Source of the DNA: a virus
Direction: 5' to 3' (one strand)
DNA length: 23,991 bases
Virus record (IMG/VR): IMGVR_UViG_3300020596_000111
Span: 1-23,991 of that record
Made by a program: the position numbers and the translations under genes. Positions 1 to 5,474 of the stretch are shown here, in pieces. Numbering within the stretch: position 1 is the first letter of the stretch; every line of letters begins with the position of its first letter. The notes beneath the pieces are model-generated. The model worked only from the letters and a program-made list of their open reading frames with translations, was not told the DNA's origin and ran no database searches.

Positions 1-2
1 TA

Positions 3-1469
3 GGCGGCGCGGCTAATGACCGACAGCGAGCGAACTTATATCTATCGCCGCCGGCTTTGGCTGGTCCCTACGGTGAAGCCGATGCGGCGCTCCCGATCCA
101 TATTCTAAAAGCACAATGGCCGCTGATGGAAAAGCGCGGTATCTTAAACCTGTTTGACTTAGAATGTCGCTTGATACCTCTGCTCGTCAAGATGCGGTTT
201 CGCGGTGCGCCCGTTGATCTGGATCAGGCACAACAAACGTATGACAGCCTCGGCGATGACCTAACGGCGGTTGAGAAACAATTAAAGGCTATAGCGGGGC
301 AGCCTGTTAACGCTAACGCAGGTGAATCTATTGCCAGCGCGTTTAAGCGTAACGGAATAGAAATACCAACGATTGTTGATAGAAAAACAGGTAAGGAGCG
401 CGTCAGCTTTTCTGTTGATACGCTGGAGGCTATTGAGCATCCAATCGCGGAAACTATCCTCGAGTATCGTCGGATCGCAAAAGTTCGCAACGTTTTTGTA
501 AAAGCCTACATTCTTGACAAGAACGTAAACGGGCGCGTTCACTGCTCGTTCCACCCGCTCCGTGGATCAGGGTCAGGCGCAAGGTCGGGCCGCTTTTCTA
601 GTTCAGATCCAAATCTTCAAAATATCCCGGTGCGAACAGAAATCGGTAAAAAAGTTCGTAGAATGTTTAGTAAGAAAGGTGTTCTCTGGATTAAGTTTGA
701 CTATAGCCAGATCGAATATCGGATGCTAGCTCATCACGCGGTCGGACCCGGTAGTGATGAGCTACGGTGGCGCTATAATAATGACCCCGATCTTGATTAT
801 CATATCTTCACGCAAGATTTGATTAGACTTAAGACTGGTATTGAACTAGAGCGCCGACCGGTTAAAAACATTAACTTTGGCCTGATCTATGGTATGGGAA
901 AGAAAAAGCTTATTGCCGATCTAATCAAGTTTAGCGGCGGCGGCAGAGTTGATAAGAAAGCAGGGGAGCTTATGTATAGCAGCTATCACGAAGCTGTTCC
1001 GTTTGCTAAAGCTACGATGGATGCTGCCGCAAACGAAGTGCATCGGACAGGCTACGTTGAAACGATACTAGGCCGCAAATCTGATTTTAATGGTTGGACA
1101 TCAAAGCAGTATGAAGCTGGTCGGTTGTCGCTTTCTTTTGAAGCCGCTTCGTCTAAGTGGGGTGCGTATAATATCCAACGCAGTCATACGCACAAAGCAC
1201 TGAATCGTAAGTTACAGGGCGGTGCCGCAGATGTTATGAAAAAGGCTATGGTAGAAGCATACGAAGCTGGCTTCTTTGCTGATGACGCTTGCGGTATACC
1301 CTGCTTAACTGTTCACGATGAACTTGATTTTGATTATGAAAATGGAGTTGATTTGTCTGCCCCATGCTGGACAGAGTTTAAGCATCTTATGGAAACGGCG
1401 ATGCCAGGACTTTTAGTTCCGGTTCGGATCGACGGCAGCTTCGGGCTTAATTGGGGTTCAATAGATTAA
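3..1469 (+). CDS. Family A (Pol I-type) DNA polymerase, 5'-truncated by the window edge
   Basis: Replicative or repair DNA polymerase with 3'-5' exonuclease and polymerase domains. The reading frame is open to the left edge, so the TTG at 57 is not the real start; the N-terminus lies outside the window. Just inside the edge is the exonuclease III motif Y-x3-D (Tyr codon at 69, Asp codon at 81). A palm/fingers domain follows: RFSSSDPNLQNIP before motif A, motif A FDYSQIEYR (catalytic Asp codon at 699), motif B R-x3-K-x3-NFG-x2-YG (852-893), and motif C HDE (1314-1322). All polymerase catalytic residues are present. The residue matching E. coli Pol I 762 is Phe (codon 876); in phage surveys Phe or Tyr there is associated with virulent phages and Leu with temperate ones. 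It is the first gene of the plus-strand block; a candidate promoter starts 4 nt after its stop. Confidence 0.96.
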   Translation, partial: GGAANDRQRANLYLSPPALAGPYGEADAALPIHILKAQWPLMEKRGILNLFDLECRLIPLLVKMRFRGAPVDLDQAQQTYDSLGDDLTAVEKQLKAIAGQPVNANAGESIASAFKRNGIEIPTIVDRKTGKERVSFSVDTLEAIEHPIAETILEYRRIAKVRNVFVKAYILDKNVNGRVHCSFHPLRGSGSGARSGRFSSSDPNLQNIPVRTEIGKKVRRMFSKKGVLWIKFDYSQIEYRMLAHHAVGPGSDELRWRYNNDPDLDYHIFTQDLIRLKTGIELERRPVKNINFGLIYGMGKKKLIADLIKFSGGGRVDKKAGELMYSSYHEAVPFAKATMDAAANEVHRTGYVETILGRKSDFNGWTSKQYEAGRLSLSFEAASSKWGAYNIQRSHTHKALNRKLQGGAADVMKKAMVEAYEAGFFADDACGIPCLTVHDELDFDYENGVDLSAPCWTEFKHLMETAMPGLLVPVRIDGSFGLNWGSID

Positions 1470-1472
1470 GCC

Positions 1473-1507
1473 TTGACCGGCGCGCGCCGCTGTGCTAGGT
1501 TAACCTA
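1473..1507 (+). promoter_or_regulatory. Candidate sigma70-type promoter embedded in two palindromes
   Basis: TTGACC at 1473-1478 (5 of 6 to the -35 consensus) is followed after 17 nt by TAGGTT at 1496-1501 (only 3 of 6 to the -10 consensus). The spacer holds the perfect 12-nt palindrome CGGCGCGCGCCG (1478-1489), and the -10 sits at the start of a second perfect palindrome, TAGGTTAACCTA (1496-1507). The position, between the polymerase stop and the next small genes, suits a promoter with an overlapping operator. The -10 is weak and the call is inference. The palindromes might instead form an RNA hairpin; there is no U-tract for a terminator. Confidence 0.33.
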
Positions 1508-1566
1508 CGGGCAGCGCGAGGACAAAGAACGTGAATCAAACGAGGGCTTTGATGGGAGCGAAACTG

Positions 1567-1671
1567 ATGACACTAATCTTTAACGGGCAAGCACTTTCGA
1601 CTCTGCCACCAGCGCGGGCGCATCGCGCTTTGCTAGAGCTTGTTGCTTACATAAACGGAACAAAGTCATGA
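1567..1671 (+). CDS. Very small ORF (34 residues), hypothetical
   Basis: A 34-codon ORF beginning MTLIFNGQALSTLPPARAH. The ATG at 1567 has GGGAG at 1554-1558 at a good distance (8 nt). Its TGA overlaps the ATG of the next gene as ATGA (1668-1671), the coupling seen elsewhere in this genome. In-frame alternatives are an ATG at 1552 and a GTG at 1531, the latter with its own GAGGA upstream, so the N-terminus is uncertain. There is no recognisable domain; the middle is Ala/Arg/Leu-rich and may be helical. Function unknown. The evidence is start-site quality and translational coupling only. Confidence 0.5.
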   Translation: MTLIFNGQALSTLPPARAHRALLELVAYINGTKS

Positions 1672-1892
1672 CTAAACTTCATCCTGACTTTGCAGCATTT
1701 ATCACTAACTACGCAAAGAAAAAAGAAGCTGAGCGTAAGGCAGCCGAGCTACCACCCGCTCTATTCTATGATCTTAGAAACGGAGGCAACCTACCTAAAC
1801 GCGACTGGTCACTATGGATTCCATTATTGGCCACTTTGTTTTGGCTAGGCTTTATTATGTTCGTGGGAGTTATTAAATGGTTACTCTCTTGA
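1668..1892 (+). CDS. Small single-span membrane protein, hypothetical (74 residues)
   Basis: The first two thirds are soluble and charged, including a run of Lys/Glu/Arg (residues about 17-25). The C-terminus is one strong hydrophobic segment from about residue 49 to 73 (WIPLLATLFWLGFIMFVGVI), preceded by KR, which predicts a membrane anchor with the charged N-terminus in the cytoplasm. It starts on the ATGA overlap with the preceding small ORF, and its last 16 bases overlap the start of the repeat protein gene, so the three are probably co-translated. The Shine-Dalgarno (CGGAA) is weak, consistent with coupling. I recognise no family. Small membrane proteins of this kind are common in early regions of phages, but no role can be assigned. 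Confidence 0.7.
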   Translation: MTKLHPDFAAFITNYAKKKEAERKAAELPPALFYDLRNGGNLPKRDWSLWIPLLATLFWLGFIMFVGVIKWLLS

Positions 1893-2575
1893 AACCGATC
1901 ATTATTCGCGGTGTCGAGTATAAGTCGCAAAGCGCAGCGGCGCTTGCACTTAATGTTTCAAAAGAAGCTATTTCGCAGGCAGTTAAAAATAATAGACTGG
2001 ATACAGTTGGTCTAGGTCTTTTTTCGAAACCTATCATTATTCGTGGTGTCGAGTATAAGTCACATAAGGCAGCGGCGCTTGCACTTAATGTTTCAAGAGA
2101 AGCTATTTCTCGGGCAGTTAAGCGGGGTAGCTTAACTACAGTTGGTCTTGGAATATATGTAAGACCGCTAATTATTCGAGGTGTCCAGTATGCGTCACAA
2201 AGCGCGGCAGCTCGCGCTCTTAATGTTTCAAGAGAAGCTGTTGCGCACTCAGTTAAGCGGGGTAAGGTAGATACAATTGGTCTAGGTACTCTTTTCAAAC
2301 CAATTATTATTTATGGTGTTCAGTATGTCTCATACAGTGCAGCGGCGCTTGCACTTAATGTTTCGACATCAGCTATTTCGCAGGCAGTTAAAAATAATAG
2401 ACTGGATACAATCGGAGTTGGAATGGGTAAGAGCCCGATAGTGTGGAACGGTGTTCAATACAGAAGTATTACAGATGCCGCTCGTGCGCTTAAATTGCCG
2501 ATTCACAAGTTTAGGATTCTTAGAGACAGCCTTGCCGAACAGAGAAGGAAACCAAATGAAACCGATGCTGGCTAG
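1877..2575 (+). CDS. Tandem NUMOD1/HTH-like repeat protein, no nuclease domain
   Basis: A 232-residue protein built almost entirely of a 45-residue unit repeated in perfect register: residues 6-50, 51-95, 96-140, 141-185, and a diverged fifth copy from 186. Each unit has a short beta segment (KPIIIRGVEY), then S-x2-AAALALNVS and EAISQAVK, then a linker ending VGLG. The middle matches a helix-turn-helix, and the whole resembles the nuclease-associated modular DNA-binding domain NUMOD1, which normally occurs singly or in pairs beside GIY-YIG or HNH homing endonuclease domains. No catalytic domain is present. The start at 1877 has GGGAG upstream. It overlaps the upstream membrane gene by 16 nt and the ligase gene by 20 nt. 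Probable role (inferred): extended sequence-specific DNA binding, as a regulator or replication accessory. No homolog is known to me by name. Confidence 0.85.
   Translation: MVTLLKPIIIRGVEYKSQSAAALALNVSKEAISQAVKNNRLDTVGLGLFSKPIIIRGVEYKSHKAAALALNVSREAISRAVKRGSLTTVGLGIYVRPLIIRGVQYASQSAAARALNVSREAVAHSVKRGKVDTIGLGTLFKPIIIYGVQYVSYSAAALALNVSTSAISQAVKNNRLDTIGVGMGKSPIVWNGVQYRSITDAARALKLPIHKFRILRDSLAEQRRKPNETDAG
1892..2575 (+). repeat. Five tandem 135-bp coding repeats
   Basis: Units lie at 1892-2026, 2027-2161, 2162-2296, 2297-2431 and a diverged 2432-2575. They share long identical blocks such as GGTGTCGAGTATAAGTC (units 1 and 2) and GCACTTAATGTTTC (units 1, 2 and 4). Units 1 and 4 share an identical AAAATAATAGACTGGATACA block, although they are not adjacent. 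This suggests unequal crossing-over or gene conversion among copies. The period is a whole number of codons, so copy changes would keep the frame. Confidence 0.93.
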
Positions 2576-3482
2576 TGATTGGGATGAGAACAAGCAGTCT
2601 TACCCTGTCTTGGTTCAACCTAAGATCGACGGCGTTCGCGCGCTTAACCTGTCAGGGCGATTAACAGGCCGCAGCCTGAAAGAGTTCAACAATGTCTACA
2701 TCACCGAAAAGTTTAGCATACCGGAGTATTTTGGCTTTGACGGTGAGATGGCGGCGGAGAAAGAAACGCACCCGGACCTTTGCCGCTTGACCACAAGCGC
2801 GCTAGGGACCATCGCAGGAGCGCCCCGCGTGATGTGGCATGTCTTTGACCTTGTGACCCCGGCCACCGCTGGCCTGCCCTACGCGGCCCGCTGGCAAGCG
2901 ATGGCCGCTAAGGTCGCGGGCTTGCCGCCCGATCTTGCCGCTTGTCTGCATGTCGTTCCACAATCCCGATGTGACAGTAAAGAGGCTGTTGAATATAACG
3001 ACGATACCCTACTCGCGCTCGGCTATGAAGGGACTATTCTTCGCGCACCCGGCGGTGTTTACAAACATGGGAGAAGCACAGTCCGCGAAGGCGGTCTACT
3101 GCGAATCAAACGCTTTGCCGATTCGGAAGGCGTTATCGTCTCCATCCAAGAAGGTCAGACAAACAATAATGAGGCCAAGATCAACGAGCTTGGTCATACC
3201 GAACGCAGCAGTCACCAAGAAAATATGTTACCTAACGGCATGATCGGAACGCTATCCGTTAGGCTACTATCCGATATTACGTTCGGAGACAAGACGCTGC
3301 ACAAGGGCGAAGTCGTAACGATCAGCGCGGGAAAACTAACCGCACAGGAGCGCGAAGACTACTGGAACTATCCAAATACGATCTTGCAAAGGATCGTTAA
3401 GTTCCAATACTTCCCTAAAGGCGTAAAGGACAAACTCCGCTTCCCAACCTTTCAAAGTTTCCGCAGCGACGTGGATATGTAA
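2556..3482 (+). CDS. ATP-dependent DNA ligase (phage T7-like)
   Basis: Seals nicks in DNA using ATP. The start at 2556 is chosen because AAGGA lies 7 nt upstream and the protein then begins MKPMLASDW, as phage ligases do; in-frame sequence upstream is antisense-like and overlaps the repeat gene. Motifs (308 residues): motif I PKIDGVRA with adenylated Lys23; motif III FGFDGEM at 59-65; a WHVFDLV strand at 94-100; motif IV YEGTILR at 157-163; motif V LLRIKRF at 181-187. A C-terminal OB-fold follows (about 190-308), with GMIGTLSV and a RFPTFQSFR tail. Length and motif order fit small phage ATP ligases without accessory domains. It lies two genes after the polymerase block, in keeping with a replication role. 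Confidence 0.95.
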   Translation: MKPMLASDWDENKQSYPVLVQPKIDGVRALNLSGRLTGRSLKEFNNVYITEKFSIPEYFGFDGEMAAEKETHPDLCRLTTSALGTIAGAPRVMWHVFDLVTPATAGLPYAARWQAMAAKVAGLPPDLAACLHVVPQSRCDSKEAVEYNDDTLLALGYEGTILRAPGGVYKHGRSTVREGGLLRIKRFADSEGVIVSIQEGQTNNNEAKINELGHTERSSHQENMLPNGMIGTLSVRLLSDITFGDKTLHKGEVVTISAGKLTAQEREDYWNYPNTILQRIVKFQYFPKGVKDKLRFPTFQSFRSDVDM

Positions 3483-3501
3483 CCCGAGGAGAGGAACTAA
3501 G

Positions 3502-3789
3502 ATGCCCTTTGACCAAAAGAATCCGCAAGACCTGTCGATCCTGTCGGTTAATCTATTGGACTTGGAGTTAGTCCACAAATATCGCGGGACGATAAATCCC
3601 GTCTTACTTGAAATGAGCAACCGGCTTGTCAACAATTATTATGCGATGCAGGCCCTGCTGTACGAAGCAGAAAACAATGATGGCTTTCGACGGCGTATTA
3701 ACGAACTTGAGAACAAGCTGGATAAAGAAACAATAGATCACGCCGCAACCAACAAAGAGTTAGAATCCTATAGGAGGGTTTACGGATGA
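3502..3789 (+). CDS. Hypothetical protein with predicted coiled coil (95 residues)
   Basis: Starts at the ATG at 3502 after a strong GAGGAGAGGA stretch. The N-terminal half is soluble with a conserved-looking helix (RGTINPVLLEMSNRLVNNYY). The C-terminal half, from about residue 57, is heptad-like and highly charged (FRRRINELENKLDKETIDHA), suggesting a coiled coil and oligomerisation. Its stop overlaps the next gene as ATGA, so it belongs to the same transcript as the ligase. I do not recognise the family; function unknown. Confidence 0.75.
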   Translation: MPFDQKNPQDLSILSVNLLDLELVHKYRGTINPVLLEMSNRLVNNYYAMQALLYEAENNDGFRRRINELENKLDKETIDHAATNKELESYRRVYG

Positions 3790-3944
3790 CTGAAGAAGAG
3801 GAAATTGTCCGCGCTTTGGCTGTCTTTTATGGTGGCTGGGTGCTATCCATCGTCAGCTTGTGCGTGGTTCTTGTAGTGGTTTTTTCTTTTATCCCTGCGG
3901 ATTGTTCCAATGCGGAGTTAGTAAGCTGCCAGGAGAAAAACTAA
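3786..3944 (+). CDS. Small membrane protein, hypothetical (52 residues)
   Basis: A 52-codon gene with an excellent Shine-Dalgarno (AGGAGG at 3773-3778). Its ATG overlaps the preceding TGA as ATGA, and its TAA overlaps the following ATG as TAATG. After an acidic start (MTEEEEIVRA) comes one long hydrophobic segment (about residues 11-36, including VLSIVSLCVVLVVVFSFI), then a short polar tail with two cysteines. This predicts a single membrane span. The start site and double coupling make it a real gene; its function is unknown. Confidence 0.75.
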   Translation: MTEEEEIVRALAVFYGGWVLSIVSLCVVLVVVFSFIPADCSNAELVSCQEKN

Positions 3945-4528
3945 TGGGCAAGTCAAAACTAACAAAAGAGCAGCTTATAGCTGAGCTTGAGGTTGGGCTT
4001 TCAAGAATTGAGATTGCAAAGAAATACAATATAAGACCGCAGGGCATATATCTTAAATGCCGACTTCTAAACTTAAAAGTCCCAAATTGGAGGGCAACCG
4101 AAAAAGGACGGGAGTGGTGTAGGCAGGTAGGTTTAAAACATCTTTTAACTCCTGAAAGCAAAAACTTGTTTATGCAAAGAATGCACACTGTTAAAAGGAC
4201 TGAAGCTTGTAAACAGGCAGTTAAAGCCTACTTTAAAAATCCAAAAAATAACCTAAAGCTGCGCTTAACACAGACAGAACTTAATGATTATACTTTGTTA
4301 CAAAAGAAAGGTTATTCTTCTTCTGAGGCTTACGGAATAATTGGACGGTTTGATATAAAAGAAGAGTGGGATAAACGAAAAAAGGCCAGCCCAAAGGACT
4401 GGCCAGTTCAACTGCCTGACAGCGGAGGAAGGAGACCGTCAGGATTCGTTGGTGCTTACCGTACCGCCTGTCATCTGGACGCGGCGACCACTAGGCACAA
4501 ATCCATAGCGCGCATCCGGCCACCGTGA
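3944..4528 (+). CDS. Helix-turn-helix protein, probably homing-endonuclease-derived; abnormal 3' end
   Basis: The start at 3944 is set by AGGAG 7 nt upstream and the TAATG overlap with the preceding gene. Residues 7-42 form a likely helix-turn-helix (LTKEQLIAELEVGLSRIEIA, then NIRPQGIYLK), a type common at the N-terminus of phage-borne homing nucleases and small regulators. Residues about 108-135 contain LTQTELNDYTLLQKKGYSSS, a second helical pair. No nuclease motif is visible. The gene is noticeably A-rich up to residue about 147, then abruptly GC-richer. From residue about 145 it passes through a terminator hairpin, and from residue 166 it is antisense to the 3' end of the endolysin. The last 40-50 residues therefore look like read-through rather than native protein, suggesting a 3' truncation. 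Probably DNA-binding; exact role unknown. Confidence 0.65.
   Translation: MGKSKLTKEQLIAELEVGLSRIEIAKKYNIRPQGIYLKCRLLNLKVPNWRATEKGREWCRQVGLKHLLTPESKNLFMQRMHTVKRTEACKQAVKAYFKNPKNNLKLRLTQTELNDYTLLQKKGYSSSEAYGIIGRFDIKEEWDKRKKASPKDWPVQLPDSGGRRPSGFVGAYRTACHLDAATTRHKSIARIRPP
4378..4404 (-). terminator. Rho-independent terminator of the minus-strand late operon
   Basis: Read on the minus strand: GGCCAG-T-CC, loop TTTG, GG-CTGGCC, then TTTTTT. The 8-bp GC-rich stem has one bulge and is followed directly by six Ts (then CGTTT). It lies 35-60 nt past the endolysin stop, exactly where the convergent late transcript should end. On the plus strand the hairpin has no U-tract, so it acts in one direction only. 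It is inside the plus-strand HTH coding frame. Confidence 0.85.
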
Positions 4529-5167
4529 CCCGTCTTTGCGCAAGCGGCTCTTTGACAGTGGCGCGATACTCACCATGTTTCTCTGGTTGCCGCCAAGGAC
4601 GTAGAAGTTGTCTTTGGACTCCCCGGCGTAGAAGCCAACGTGGCCCTTCCAGCTATCCGGCGACCCGCGCCAGAAAGACAGAATGCAACCGCGCTGCGGA
4701 GCGACGTGCTGCCCCCAAGATGCCCAATTCGCGGCCAGATACGGGTTACTGGGAACAATAAGATCAGAAATGGTATTACGAAGCGCGGTCTCCACATAAT
4801 CCCCGCACCAAGCAATATCCGAGGGATCGCCAATTGTCCGCCTATCTGACCTGAGCCAAAGAGAAAGCTCGCGGTTGTCGCGAACCTCATGCTTTCCGAT
4901 CATCTGCAAACCGAGGACATACCAAGGCGTTTCTTCCGAAGCTTTGGGCAGAGTATCGTCCAGCGGTCGGCTATCCCCGATTAGAAGCGCCCAAGTCAGC
5001 GGCCCAAGGTCCAGCGAACTGGATAAGCCGACCGATAGCTTAAAGTTGACCAGCGCATGATTAGTGTTTCGCCCGCGGAGGCCGTCAACGACGAGCGGTT
5101 TCCCGTTCGCGCCAAAGTAGCCGCGACTATTAAGAGCTTCTTGCACAGTCTCGATGTCATAGATCAT
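4439..5167 (-). CDS. Endolysin: peptidoglycan-binding domain plus TIGR02594/CHAP-type cysteine amidase-peptidase
   Basis: Lytic enzyme that degrades the host cell wall at the end of infection. Residues about 5-60 resemble a PG_binding_1 three-helix domain (TVQEALNSRGYFG, then VDGLRGRNTNHALVNFK). Residues 80-225 match the TIGR02594 family of NlpC/P60-CHAP-like proteins: PWYVLGLQMIGKHEV, AWCGDYVE with the likely nucleophile Cys121, the GCILSFWRG strand, GHVGFYAG with the likely catalytic His176, and LGGNQRN with Asn194. The full catalytic set seems present. It starts with an ATGA overlap on the holin stop, the usual holin-endolysin coupling, and is the last gene of the late operon before the terminator. 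No signal peptide is visible, so export needs the holin. Confidence 0.9.
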   Translation of the reverse strand: MIYDIETVQEALNSRGYFGANGKPLVVDGLRGRNTNHALVNFKLSVGLSSSLDLGPLTWALLIGDSRPLDDTLPKASEETPWYVLGLQMIGKHEVRDNRELSLWLRSDRRTIGDPSDIAWCGDYVETALRNTISDLIVPSNPYLAANWASWGQHVAPQRGCILSFWRGSPDSWKGHVGFYAGESKDNFYVLGGNQRNMVSIAPLSKSRLRKDGSRWPDARYGFVPSGRRVQMTGGTVSTNES

Positions 5168-5436
5168 CTTTGGTGTTCCACAAAATAAAGGTGACGGGTG
5201 CCATTAAGGCGTTCGATGTAAGCCCAGAGGCCCAGAACGGCGGTGATGATGGGACCGGCGACAGTGATGAACGCTTCCCCGTCGATACCGATGAAGCCAA
5301 GGATCATAGCAACGGCGCCTAGCAGCCCCGGAATGTCGGTGGCCGCCGATACGTTGATAGTCTGCTCCAGGCCGGTCAAGATGGCGGCGGCCGTCGCATA
5401 GAACGACCGCGCTTTGAAGATACTCATATCAAGCAT
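5164..5436 (-). CDS. Putative holin (90 residues)
   Basis: Small hydrophobic protein expected to form the membrane lesion that releases the endolysin. Residues about 35-51 (IPGLLGAVAMILGFIG) and 56-74 (FITVAGPIITAVLGLWAY) are two likely membrane spans separated by a short acidic turn (DGE). Residues 11-27 are weakly hydrophobic or amphipathic, so two or three spans are possible. It ends in a charged tail (ERLNGTRHLYF, then EHQR), typical of holins. The ATG at 5436 has AGGAG 7 nt upstream; a second ATG three codons in (MSIF) could give a dual start. The call rests on size, topology and ATGA coupling to the endolysin, not on a recognised family sequence. Confidence 0.75.
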   Translation of the reverse strand: MLDMSIFKARSFYATAAAILTGLEQTINVSAATDIPGLLGAVAMILGFIGIDGEAFITVAGPIITAVLGLWAYIERLNGTRHLYFVEHQR

Positions 5437-5474
5437 TGTTTTGCTCCTGCATTGATTTCTAGTCGTAGCTTATA

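Noticed and set aside
1873-2298. Minus-strand ORF of 141 codons with internal repeats, antisense to the tandem-repeat gene
   Set aside because: Its repeats simply mirror the plus-strand 135-bp repeats. No ribosome site; the plus frame has start, coupling and a domain pattern.
1892-2431. CRISPR-like periodic repeat
   Set aside because: The period is 135 bp, the repeats diverge in the manner of codons and there are no spacers; it is a coding tandem repeat.
4525-5060. Plus-strand ORFs opposite the endolysin
   Set aside because: Short, Arg/Ser/Pro-rich frames without start signals, antisense to a gene with a clear catalytic pattern.
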